Below the pieces are notes generated by a model, which saw only the letters and a program-made list of their open reading frames with translations, was not told the DNA's origin and ran no database searches. 10,327 nucleotides of DNA from JAJPJX01 sp964568355. GTDB taxonomy: Bacteria; Acidobacteriota; Terriglobia; Bryobacterales; Bryobacteraceae. This document shows, piece after piece, positions 1 through 6,049 of the stretch; the stretch's first letter is position 1, and each line of letters begins with the position of its first letter. The DNA lies in assembly GCA_964568355.1 (NCBI GenBank), contig CAZMRK010000035.1:1-10327 (forward strand), in the 5' to 3' direction. The position numbers were made by a program, and so were the translations under genes.

Positions 1-1554
1 ACGTCCCTGGAGCGCTACCGTCTCACGCTGCTTTACCAGCAGCAGGGCCTGAGCATGGACCAGATCCGGGCGCTTGGCGGCGGGCCGACGCAATTCACCA
101 TCAGCACCGGGTTTCCGCTGGTGGGCATCAGCCAGACCGATGTCGGCGCGTTCATTCAGGATGACTGGCGGGTGCGGCCGGGGCTCACGGTGAGCACGGG
201 GCTGCGCTATGAGACGCAGACCAATATTCACGACTGGCGCGACTTTGCGCCACGCATCGGCGTCGCCTGGGCGCCGGGGGCGACTCGCGGCGGCCGCCAG
301 CAGAAGACGGTGATCCGCGGCGGCTGGGGGATCTTCTATGACCGTTTTGCCGAAGCGCAGAGCCTGCAGGCCATGCGCTACAACGGGGTAAACCAGCAGC
401 AGTACGTAGTCAACAATCCGAACTTCTACCCGGACATTCCACCGATTGCGTCGCTAACCGCGCAACTGGTACCGCAGAGCATCTGGCAGGTGGACCGGCA
501 CCTGCGGGCGCCCTATACGATGCAGACGGCGATCGGGATCGAACGCCAGTTGCCCTTCAATACCACCATCGCCACCACGTTCACGCACTCTCGCGCGTTA
601 CACCTGTTGCGGTCGCGGAACATCAATGCGCCGCTGCCGGGCACGTTCGATCCTTCGGATCCGGAAAGCGGCGTGCGGCCCTACGGGCCGATCGGCAATC
701 TTTTCCAGTACGAATCCAGCGGCATCCTGAACCAGAACCAGTGGATCACGAACGTCAACAGCCGCGTCAATCGCAATCTCTCGCTTCAGGCGTTTTACGT
801 GCTGAGTTCGGCTCACAGCAACACGGACGGGTTCGGCACCTATCCGGCGGACCCGTACAATCTCTCCGATGAGTACGGAAGATCCGCTTTGGATGTACGT
901 CACCGCTTCGTCGTGGCGGGATCATTTGTGGCACCGTGGGCGGTGCGGCTGAGCCCATTTATCATCGCCCGCTCCGGCACGCCGTTTAATATCACCACGG
1001 GAAGCGATCCGTTCGGCGATGCGACATTCGCCCAGCGGCCGGCATTTGCCACGGATCTGAGCCGTCCGAGCGTGGTGGTCACTCCGTTCGGCGCGTTCGA
1101 TCTGAAGCCGACCGCGGGAGAGCAGATCATCCCGCGCAACTATGCCGGGGGGCCGGGATATTTCTCGGTGAACCTGCGGTTGAGCCGCACTTTCGGCTTC
1201 GGCGGCAAGGATGAACGCGGCGCCGCGGGATCTGGCAGCGGGGGCGGTGGAGGTGGTCGCGGCGGTGGTGGTGGAGGTGGCGGCCGTGGCGGCGGCATGG
1301 GCGGTCCGGGCGGAATGCGGATGGGTGGAGGCGGCATGCGGGGCGGTTTCGGGGACGCGACCACCAACCGGCGTTATAACCTGACGCTTTCGGTCAGCGC
1401 CAGAAATTTGCTGAACACGGTAAATCTGGGGCCGCCGAGCGGCAACCTGACCTCACCCTATTTCGGGCGTTCGAACTCGATCGCCAGTGGCTTCGGTCCG
1501 GTGGGGCAGGCGAATAACCGGCGCGTCGAACTGCAGTTGCGATTTTCGTTTTAG
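1..1554 (+). CDS. TonB-dependent receptor-like outer-membrane protein, C-terminal part (5' truncated by window)
   Basis: The reading frame is open from base 1, so the gene begins upstream; the ATG at 55 is internal. What remains is about 517 residues of outer-membrane beta-barrel. Visible signs are alternating aromatic/polar strands, a barrel segment reading FIQDDWRVRPGLTVSTGLRYE-like near nt 150-210, the phrase SARNLLN near the end, and a terminal phenylalanine (RFSF), the usual C-terminal signature of outer-membrane barrels. This style fits the large carboxypeptidase-regulatory-like/Oar-type receptors abundant in Acidobacteriota; the N-terminal Ig-like and plug domains would lie outside the window. 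The substrate cannot be told from the sequence. A glycine-rich insertion (nt 1228-1353) sits between two late strands. The stop is TAG. Family assignment is confident; transport function is inferred, since many such proteins have no proven ligand. Confidence 0.88.
   Translation, partial: TSLERYRLTLLYQQQGLSMDQIRALGGGPTQFTISTGFPLVGISQTDVGAFIQDDWRVRPGLTVSTGLRYETQTNIHDWRDFAPRIGVAWAPGATRGGRQQKTVIRGGWGIFYDRFAEAQSLQAMRYNGVNQQQYVVNNPNFYPDIPPIASLTAQLVPQSIWQVDRHLRAPYTMQTAIGIERQLPFNTTIATTFTHSRALHLLRSRNINAPLPGTFDPSDPESGVRPYGPIGNLFQYESSGILNQNQWITNVNSRVNRNLSLQAFYVLSSAHSNTDGFGTYPADPYNLSDEYGRSALDVRHRFVVAGSFVAPWAVRLSPFIIARSGTPFNITTGSDPFGDATFAQRPAFATDLSRPSVVVTPFGAFDLKPTAGEQIIPRNYAGGPGYFSVNLRLSRTFGFGGKDERGAAGSGSGGGGGGRGGGGGGGGRGGGMGGPGGMRMGGGGMRGGFGDATTNRRYNLTLSVSARNLLNTVNLGPPSGNLTSPYFGRSNSIASGFGPVGQANNRRVELQLRFSF
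1228..1353 (+). other. Gly-rich low-complexity insertion in the receptor barrel
   Basis: About 42 codons are dominated by GGN, interrupted by Arg and Met (GGRGG, GGMGG, MRMGG type units). They separate a strand ending in RTFGFGG from the next strand starting at NRRYNLTLS. The insert lies in a turn between two of the last barrel strands and is therefore probably a flexible loop. The DNA is a G-rich near-repeat and prone to slippage, so its length may vary between strains. Confidence 0.85.
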
Positions 1555-1624
1555 TGCGGGGGAGACCGCTTGCTGGCGCGCGCGGTTCAGTGGCCGTGGT
1601 GCCTGGGTGCGAGACGTCGACGGG

Positions 1625-1655
1625 AGCGTCGACGCTGCGCGCTGAAGCGCACGCT
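1625..1655. repeat. Nested inverted repeat, possibly a dispersed REP-like element
   Basis: A perfect 12-bp palindrome (AGCGTCGACGCT, 1625-1636) is followed by a small hairpin with stem TGCGC/GCGCA (1636-1640 and 1647-1651) around GCTGAA. The outer AGCGT (1625-1629) and ACGCT (1651-1655) are also complementary. It lies 70 bp after the receptor stop codon. It has no T-run, so it is not a typical intrinsic terminator, though it could block 3' decay. Whether it is dispersed in the genome cannot be judged from one copy. Confidence 0.4.
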
Positions 1656-1698
1656 ACGATGGCGCGCGGTACGACGGCGGGAGAAGGGGGCTGAACGC

Positions 1699-1727
1699 TT
1701 GACTCCCCGGGGCATTTCCACTAATCT
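1699..1727 (+). promoter_or_regulatory. Sigma70-like promoter of the rrf2-cysK unit
   Basis: TTGACT (1699-1704) and TAATCT (1722-1727) are separated by 17 bases, the optimal spacing. This predicts transcription starting near 1734 and a 5' leader of about 30 bases before the regulator ATG at 1764. The spacer contains the palindrome CCCCGGGG. The -35 match is strong and the -10 match is partial (first, second and last base). Confidence 0.5.
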
Positions 1728-1739
1728 CTAGTTGGATAT
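1714..1739. promoter_or_regulatory. Candidate Rrf2-family operator overlapping the -10 box
   Basis: An imperfect dyad covers the -10 element: inner half-sites ACTA (1720-1723) and TAGT (1729-1732) five bases apart, flanked by ATTTCCA (1714-1720) and TGGATAT (1733-1739), which are complementary at 6 of 7 positions but centred half a base away. A repressor bound here would block RNA polymerase, consistent with autoregulation, which is common for Rrf2 proteins. The site does not match the known IscR consensus closely, so the assignment is tentative. Confidence 0.3.
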
Positions 1740-1763
1740 AGGAGATTCCCGGCGCCAAACCCG

Positions 1764-2189
1764 ATGAACATCTCTGTAAAAGGCGAATACGCACTTCAGG
1801 CGCTCTATGACCTAGCCTCCCAAAACGCTGGAGATCCCGTAAAAATCGCGGAGATTGCCCGCCGCCAAAAGATTCCGCAGAAATTCCTCGAACTGATTCT
1901 GGCCGCTCTCAAGCAGGGCGGCTTTGTGGAATCGCGCCGGGGAGCGGAAGGCGGATATCTGCTGGCCCGCGGGGCAGACCAGATCACCATCGGCGAAGTG
2001 CTGAGGTTCATCGAGGGGCGCCAACCCGGCAAGTCCCGTTCCCGGCGGAAGGAGGATACGCCTTTCACCGAGATGTGGGAGCGGGTGGACCGCGCGGTTT
2101 CGGACGTCGTGGACCAGACGACTTTTGCCGATCTTCAGCGGGAATGGGCCGAGAAGCACTCCAAGTTTGTTCCAAATTGGGAGATCTAA
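1764..2189 (+). CDS. Rrf2-family transcriptional regulator, CymR-like
   Basis: The 141-residue product is a typical length for the family. The N-terminus (MNISVKGEYALQALYDLA) is the Rrf2 signature; a winged helix follows, with recognition region around residues 26-50 and wing around 55-68 (RRGAEGGYLLAR). There is no cysteine in the protein, so it cannot bind an Fe-S cluster like IscR or NsrR. The tail has the D-x-TT-x-x-DL pattern (about residues 117-124) seen in CymR-type members and ends in NWEI. It lies directly upstream of cysK (2-base gap), so it probably controls cysteine or sulfur genes, perhaps with CysK as partner as in Bacillus. The ATG is fixed by family alignment; the GGAG at 1741-1744 is too far (19 bases) to be a normal ribosome site. 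Exact regulon and effector are inferred. Confidence 0.88.
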   Translation: MNISVKGEYALQALYDLASQNAGDPVKIAEIARRQKIPQKFLELILAALKQGGFVESRRGAEGGYLLARGADQITIGEVLRFIEGRQPGKSRSRRKEDTPFTEMWERVDRAVSDVVDQTTFADLQREWAEKHSKFVPNWEI

Positions 2190-2191
2190 AG

Positions 2192-3148
2192 TTGGTCTAC
2201 GCCGATAATTCCTACAGCATCGGCCGAACGCCCCTGGTGCGTCTGAACCACATGACCGAGGGGCTGAACGCGACGGTGCTGGCGAAGATTGAAGGCCGCA
2301 ATCCGTCTTACTCCGTGAAGTGCCGGGCCGGCGCTGCCATGGTGTGGGACGCGGAGAAGCGGGGAGTGCTGAAGCCGGGCAAGGAGTTGATCGAGCCCAC
2401 CAGCGGCAATATGGGCATCGCGCTGGCGTTTGTGGCGGCGGCGCGCGGGTATGCCATCAGCCTGACCATGCCCGAAACCATGTCGATGGAGCGGCGCAAG
2501 GTGCTGACGGCCCTGGGCGCCAAACTGGTGCTGACCGATGGGGCGCATGGGATGGCCGGGGCGATCGCCAAAGCGGTGGAACTGGTGAACTCGGACCCAG
2601 ACCATTATGTTCTGCTGCAGCAGTTCGAGAATCCCGCCAACCCGGAGATCCACTTCCGGACGACCGGCCCGGAGATTTGGGACGATACCGAGGGTGGCGT
2701 GGATGTCATCGTTGCCGGCGTGGGCACGGGTGGCACGATTACCGGGATTGCCAGGTACCTGAAGCAGAGCAAAGGGAAAAAGGTCGCGGTGATCGGCGTG
2801 GAGCCGGCCAATTGCGCGGTAATCTCCCAGACGCTGAAGAAACAGCCGGTACGCGTTGGGCCGCACAAGATCCAGGGGTTGGGCGCGGGGTTTATCCCGG
2901 ACACGCTGGATTTGCGGTTGATTGACCGGATGGAGACGGTTACCGACGAGGAAGCCATGGAGGCTGCCCGCCGCCTGGGAAAAGAAGAAGGAATTTTAGC
3001 TGGGATCTCCTGCGGCGCCGCGACGGCGGCAGCGCTGCGGTTGGCGCGCGAGGAGCCGTTCCAGGGCAAGACCTTTGTGGTGATTCTTCCCGATTCCGGC
3101 GAGCGCTACCTCAGCACCCCACTTTTTGAGCAAAAAACGCACAACTAA
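2192..3148 (+). CDS. cysK: Cysteine synthase A (O-acetylserine sulfhydrylase)
   Basis: This cytoplasmic PLP enzyme makes cysteine and acetate from O-acetyl-L-serine and sulfide. The 318 residues agree with E. coli CysK (about 323) and the similarity runs throughout. Lys43 in NPSYSVKCR is the PLP Schiff-base lysine; residues 70-75 (TSGNMG) form the substrate loop; GVGTGGT (176-182) holds the PLP phosphate; PHKIQGLGAGFIP and SGERYLST are further CysK hallmarks. The loop usually reads TSGNTG, so Met74 replaces a threonine. I start at TTG 2192 because GGGAG (2179-2183) lies 8 bases upstream and the product then begins where CysK does; the frame is open further upstream but that part overlaps the regulator and has no family similarity. 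It is probably co-transcribed and translationally coupled with the rrf2 gene. CysM is less likely given the overall match to CysK. Confidence 0.95.
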   Translation: MVYADNSYSIGRTPLVRLNHMTEGLNATVLAKIEGRNPSYSVKCRAGAAMVWDAEKRGVLKPGKELIEPTSGNMGIALAFVAAARGYAISLTMPETMSMERRKVLTALGAKLVLTDGAHGMAGAIAKAVELVNSDPDHYVLLQQFENPANPEIHFRTTGPEIWDDTEGGVDVIVAGVGTGGTITGIARYLKQSKGKKVAVIGVEPANCAVISQTLKKQPVRVGPHKIQGLGAGFIPDTLDLRLIDRMETVTDEEAMEAARRLGKEEGILAGISCGAATAAALRLAREEPFQGKTFVVILPDSGERYLSTPLFEQKTHN

Positions 3149-3149
3149 C

Positions 3150-3178
3150 TTGCCGCACTAGCCCTTTCGAGCTATGCT
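3150..3178 (+). promoter_or_regulatory. Possible promoter just after cysK
   Basis: TTGCCG (3150-3155) and TATGCT (3173-3178) are 17 bases apart, each matching four of six consensus bases. Transcription would start near 3185, at the head of the structured spacer, and could drive a small RNA rather than the next gene, because a strong hairpin intervenes before 3380. Confidence 0.3.
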
Positions 3179-3184
3179 GGATTA

Positions 3185-3360
3185 GGCCTAAGGAATTAGA
3201 GAGTAGCGGGCGCTCATTGGGTGATAGGGGTGAGTGCGCCCGCTGTCGTAACGGGGATTTAAATAGCAGGCGACGAAGTTTCGCTCGACGTTACACCTGA
3301 GCGAAAAAAATCGCGGCCGGCAGGTGGGGATTTTTCCCGCCGTGCCGGCCGCTTTCGTTT
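3185..3360 (+). ncRNA. Candidate structured small RNA or leader between cysK and the next gene
   Basis: Three hairpins follow one another. The first pairs AGCGGGCGC (3205-3213) with GCGCCCGCT (3236-3244), extended by TCA/TGA across a 2-base bulge. The second pairs TTTCGCTC (3279-3286) with GAGCGAAA (3299-3306) around a 12-base loop. The third is the terminator-like stem at 3313-3352. With the upstream promoter-like pair this makes a transcript of about 175 nt. I see no tmRNA TΨC-arm, no SRP RNA core and no riboswitch I know. No coding frame of note exists here. It may instead be only the 3' untranslated part of the cysK message. Confidence 0.25.
3302..3360. terminator. Strong bidirectional intrinsic terminator
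   Basis: A perfect 10-bp stem, GCGGCCGGCA (3313-3322) with TGCCGGCCGC (3343-3352), continues inward as GGTGGG/CCCGCC with one bulged G. On the plus strand it is followed by TTTCGTTT; on the minus strand it is followed by GATTTTTTTC, an even better U-tract. It ends transcription from the rrf2-cysK side and separates it from the Asp-box gene. Confidence 0.65.
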
Positions 3361-3365
3361 GGCGC

Positions 3366-3371
3366 TAGAAT
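3366..3371 (+). promoter_or_regulatory. -10 element placed for a leaderless transcript
   Basis: TAGAAT lies exactly 8 bases before the ATG at 3380, so transcription would start at or within two bases of the start codon. No good -35 box is seen. An AGGAG (3373-3377) is present but only 2 bases from the ATG, too close for normal use. Confidence 0.4.
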
Positions 3372-3379
3372 CAGGAGCA

Positions 3380-4336
3380 ATGCGCTTGGTCCTTCCGCTC
3401 GGCCTGGGGTTGGCATGTCTGCTGGCAGCCCAGTTTCAGATTCCACCGCCGGGCGGCACGCCGCCTCCACAGGCTCCCGCTGCAGCCGAAAAGCCTCCCG
3501 AAAAGCCGCCGGAAAAGCCGGTCCTGCAGAATACGGGCAAGCCCATGGTGGTGGCATATCATTGCATGGAAGAAGACTTGACCTGGGCAGGATTATCCTG
3601 TTCGGAGGAGGAACCTTGCCGCTTCTTTCTGGAACTGGCGGCGCTGGAGGCGACCGGATCCAAGATCTTTCTGGCCGGCAATATTCACTCGGCATCGAGC
3701 ACGCTGTATTCGGTGCTGCTCGCCAGCGAAGATGCCGGAAAGACATGGACCGAGCCGTTCGAGCGCGTCCGGGGAGCGGGGCTGGACCATATTCAGTTCG
3801 TGGATTTCGAGAACGGATGGATCGGCGGACAGGTGTTGCAGCCGCTGCCGCAGGATCCCTTTCTGCTGATTACTTCGGACGGCGGCAAGAGCTGGCGGCG
3901 GCGGCCGATCTTCGGGGAGCCGCACCCGGGATCGATTCTGCAGTTTTCGTTCAGCTCGAAATCGAACGGCAGCCTCGTGGTGGATCGCGGCGAGTCGGGG
4001 GACTCCGGCCGGTATGAGCTGTACGAATCTCCCAACGGCGGGGAGACCTGGATGGTGCGCGAGATGACCGACCGCCTGCCGAAGGTCCGCGGGGTGACGC
4101 CGAATGCCGATTGGCGCGTCCGCCCGGATGCCGCCACCAAGGCCTTCCGGATCGAGCGCAGGGCGGGCGAGCGCTGGACGGTGGTGGCATCGTTTTCGGT
4201 ACCGATCGGGAGTTGCGCCACGCCGGAGCGTCCGGCCGCCACTCCTCCGCCGGAGCCGGCTTTGCCGCAGACCGAAGAAGCTCCGGCGGCTCCGGAAGCG
4301 AAAGGTCCGCCAAGCCTGCGCCGGCCGCGCCGTTGA
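3380..4336 (+). CDS. Secreted Asp-box (BNR/YCF48-like) repeat protein of unknown function
   Basis: The 318-residue product starts with a short Sec signal peptide (MRLVLPLGLGLACLLAAQ); a cysteine at residue 13 lies in a poor lipobox context, so export rather than lipidation is favoured. Residues about 20-50 are a proline-rich linker with PEKPPEKP-type repeats. Three Asp-boxes of the S-x-D-x-G-x-x-W type follow: SEDAGKTW (116-123), TSDGGKSW (165-172) and SPNGGETW (217-224), the spacing expected for blades of a beta-propeller. The C-terminus is again Pro/Ala-rich and ends in RRPRR. Sialidase catalytic residues are not evident and only about three blades fit, so an enzymatic role is unsupported; a binding or assembly role resembling YCF48/HCF136 is only a guess. 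It sits between two sulfide-assimilation genes with 37 bp before metY. I choose ATG 3380; an in-frame TTG at 3359 would put charged residues ahead of the signal peptide. Confidence 0.78.
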   Translation: MRLVLPLGLGLACLLAAQFQIPPPGGTPPPQAPAAAEKPPEKPPEKPVLQNTGKPMVVAYHCMEEDLTWAGLSCSEEEPCRFFLELAALEATGSKIFLAGNIHSASSTLYSVLLASEDAGKTWTEPFERVRGAGLDHIQFVDFENGWIGGQVLQPLPQDPFLLITSDGGKSWRRRPIFGEPHPGSILQFSFSSKSNGSLVVDRGESGDSGRYELYESPNGGETWMVREMTDRLPKVRGVTPNADWRVRPDAATKAFRIERRAGERWTVVASFSVPIGSCATPERPAATPPPEPALPQTEEAPAAPEAKGPPSLRRPRR

Positions 4337-4359
4337 GGCGCGCTGTTGCGAAAGCATCG

Positions 4360-4365
4360 TAAAAT
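4360..4365 (+). promoter_or_regulatory. -10 element placed for a leaderless metY transcript
   Basis: TAAAAT lies exactly 8 bases before the ATG at 4374 and no Shine-Dalgarno sequence precedes that ATG. The same distance is seen before the gene at 3380. No convincing -35 hexamer is found at 16-18 bases. Confidence 0.4.
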
Positions 4366-4373
4366 CCCTAAAT

Positions 4374-5705
4374 ATGGCTGAAACCAAGACGTCCGAACAG
4401 ACTGCTCCGGAGAGCGCCGCGCCAGAGCGCCAGATGGGCTTTTATACGCGTTCGCTGCACGCCGGACAGCACCCCGATGCGGAGACCGGCGCGCGAGCCG
4501 TTCCCATCTACCAGACCACTTCGTTCGTGTTCGAAAACAGCGACCATGCCGCCGCGCTGTTCGCTTTACAGCAATTTGGCAACATCTATACGCGGATCAT
4601 GAACCCGACCACCGCGGTGTTCGAAGAGCGCGTGGCGTCTCTGGAGGGCGGCATCGCGGCGCTGGCGGTGTCGAGCGGCCAGGCCGCGCAGTTCCTGGCA
4701 CTCAGCAGCCTGATGGGTCCGGGCGATGAACTGGTGGCGTCCAGCACGCTTTACGGCGGCACGTTCACACAGTTCGACGTGAGCTTTCGCCGCCTGGGCA
4801 TCAACACGATCTTTGTCGAGCCGGACGATCCGGAGAATTTCCGCAAGGCGATCACGCCGCGCACGCGCGCGCTCTATGGCGAGACGATTGCCAATCCGCG
4901 CATGAACGTGCTGGACATCGAGAAAGTCGCGGCCATCGCGCATGCGCACAAGATCCCGCTGGTGATCGATAACACCATGGCCTCGCCCTACCTGTGCCGG
5001 CCGATCGAGTGGGGCGCCGACATCGTGGTGCACTCGGCGACCAAGTTTCTGGGCGGCCATGGCACGTCGATCGGCGGGATCATTGTCGATAGCGGGCGCT
5101 TCCCGTGGACCGAAGGCAATTTTCCACAGCTCACGCAGCCCAGTCCGGGCTACCACGGGATGACGTTTACCGAGACTTTCGGCAATCTGGCCTTCATCAT
5201 CAAGACGCGGGTGGAAGGCTTACGGGATCTGGGGCCGTGCATGAGCCCGTTCAATGCGTTTCTATTCCTGCAAGGCGTGGAGACGCTGGGGTTGCGCATG
5301 GAGCGGCATTCGCGCAACGCCCTGGGAGTGGCCGAGTTCCTGGCAAAGCATCCGGCGGTGACCTGGGTGAAGTATCCGGCGCTGGCGGGTAGCCCCTACC
5401 GGGCGCTGGCTCAGAAATATCTGCCGCGAGGCGCAGGGTCGGTGCTGACCTTTGGGATCAAGGGCGGTCTGGAGGCGGGACGGAAGCTGATCGACTCGGT
5501 AAAGCTGCTCTCCCACTTGGCGAATCTGGGGGACGCCAAGAGCCTGATCATTCACCCGGCCTCGACCACGCACCAGCAGTTGCCGGATGACGACCAGGTC
5601 AAGGCGGGGATCACAAAGGATCTGATCCGGCTCTCGGTGGGAATCGAGGACCTGGACGATATTTTGTGGGATCTGGGGCAGGCGATCGAGGCTTCGCAGG
5701 CGTAA
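4374..5705 (+). CDS. metY: O-acetylhomoserine sulfhydrylase (O-acetylhomoserine aminocarboxypropyltransferase)
   Basis: This is a cytoplasmic fold-type I PLP enzyme of the Cys/Met metabolism family that converts O-acetylhomoserine and sulfide into homocysteine, the direct-sulfhydrylation route to methionine. The product has 443 residues, close to the usual 425-440 of MetY and longer than the roughly 390 of MetB/MetC. The PLP lysine is Lys224 in SATKFLGGHG; YTR (72-74) contacts the phosphate of the neighbouring subunit; Tyr127 in TLYGGT stacks on the cofactor; HPASTTHQQL and RLSVGIEDLDDILWDL near the end are family hallmarks. Residues 1-20 form a variable, Ala/Glu-rich extension, so ATG 4434 (MGFYTRSLHAGQ) is an alternative start; ATG 4374 is preferred because of the -10-like box 8 bases upstream. 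Together with cysK it gives the cell both sulfide-fixing enzymes. Cystathionine gamma-synthase is a less likely reading because of the length and the insertion region 235-265. Confidence 0.92.
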   Translation: MAETKTSEQTAPESAAPERQMGFYTRSLHAGQHPDAETGARAVPIYQTTSFVFENSDHAAALFALQQFGNIYTRIMNPTTAVFEERVASLEGGIAALAVSSGQAAQFLALSSLMGPGDELVASSTLYGGTFTQFDVSFRRLGINTIFVEPDDPENFRKAITPRTRALYGETIANPRMNVLDIEKVAAIAHAHKIPLVIDNTMASPYLCRPIEWGADIVVHSATKFLGGHGTSIGGIIVDSGRFPWTEGNFPQLTQPSPGYHGMTFTETFGNLAFIIKTRVEGLRDLGPCMSPFNAFLFLQGVETLGLRMERHSRNALGVAEFLAKHPAVTWVKYPALAGSPYRALAQKYLPRGAGSVLTFGIKGGLEAGRKLIDSVKLLSHLANLGDAKSLIIHPASTTHQQLPDDDQVKAGITKDLIRLSVGIEDLDDILWDLGQAIEASQA

Positions 5706-5815
5706 ACGATCGAAAAACAGGGAATTGCCGATCGACACCGATTCACGCCGGGAGATGGGCCCTTTGCGTACGGAGAGTGATATGGAGACGGTATTTCGCG
5801 GGATATTCTTGACCA

Positions 5816-6049
5816 GTGAAAACGCCCGAGGCAACGGCCAGATTTCATGATCAGGTGGCCTTGCTTCCGTTGGAGTCTGTGGGGACGAAGGGCGAGTATA
5901 TTTACGGGCGGGTGGATCGCAAAGAAACGCAGTTAGCGATCCACGACGCCAAGGCATTCACTTCATACACATATCCCCCGGTGGCAGGTTCCAACTTAAC
6001 TCATCTTTACTTCAAAATCGAGGACAGAAGGCTCGTGCGACAACTATAA
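5816..6049 (+). CDS. Short hypothetical ORF, possibly a fragment of a broken gene
   Basis: This GTG-started frame of 77 codons reads as plausible protein, with a mixed stretch KGEYIYGRVDRKETQLAIHD and a likely strand THLYFKIEDRRLV, but I recognise no family. A better ribosome site (GGAGAG, 5772-5777) precedes an ATG at 5782 in another frame, which opens METVFRGIFLTSE and stops at 5850; a frameshift joining the two would give one longer protein. Downstream, other frames again look coding (DNYKIGNFVYVRKSG from about 6039; a 44-codon ORF 6067-6201 with VKDLILVEPERTLFQVDF). A TATTCT box lies 6 bases before the GTG. It could be a genuine small gene, a pseudogene, or chance. Confidence 0.3.
   Translation: MKTPEATARFHDQVALLPLESVGTKGEYIYGRVDRKETQLAIHDAKAFTSYTYPPVAGSNLTHLYFKIEDRRLVRQL

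Noticed and set aside
1140..1367. Proline-rich ORF on the minus strand opposite the glycine-rich insert
   Set aside because: It is the antisense reading of GGN codons (CCN = Pro) and has no ribosome site or independent support.
2075..2191. Upstream extension of the cysK frame beginning at an ATG inside the regulator gene
   Set aside because: The added residues have no similarity to CysK, and a good ribosome site lies before TTG 2192.
3205..3244. First hairpin after cysK as the intrinsic terminator
   Set aside because: It has a 9-bp GC stem but no following T-run; the stem at 3313-3352 with flanking T/A tracts is a much better terminator.
3185..3360. tmRNA, SRP RNA or a sulfur riboswitch in the cysK downstream spacer
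   Set aside because: No TΨC-like 3' end, no SRP core tetraloop region and no SAM-riboswitch core could be recognised by eye; left as an unassigned candidate.
3416..3424. Lipoprotein signal in the Asp-box protein (Cys at residue 13)
   Set aside because: The residues before the cysteine (GLA) do not fit a good lipobox and the n/h region would be very short; plain Sec export is more likely.
4104..4373. Open frame upstream of the metY ATG that would extend the protein by 90 residues
   Set aside because: It overlaps the end of the Asp-box gene, is Arg/Pro-rich shadow sequence, and MetY proteins do not have such an extension.
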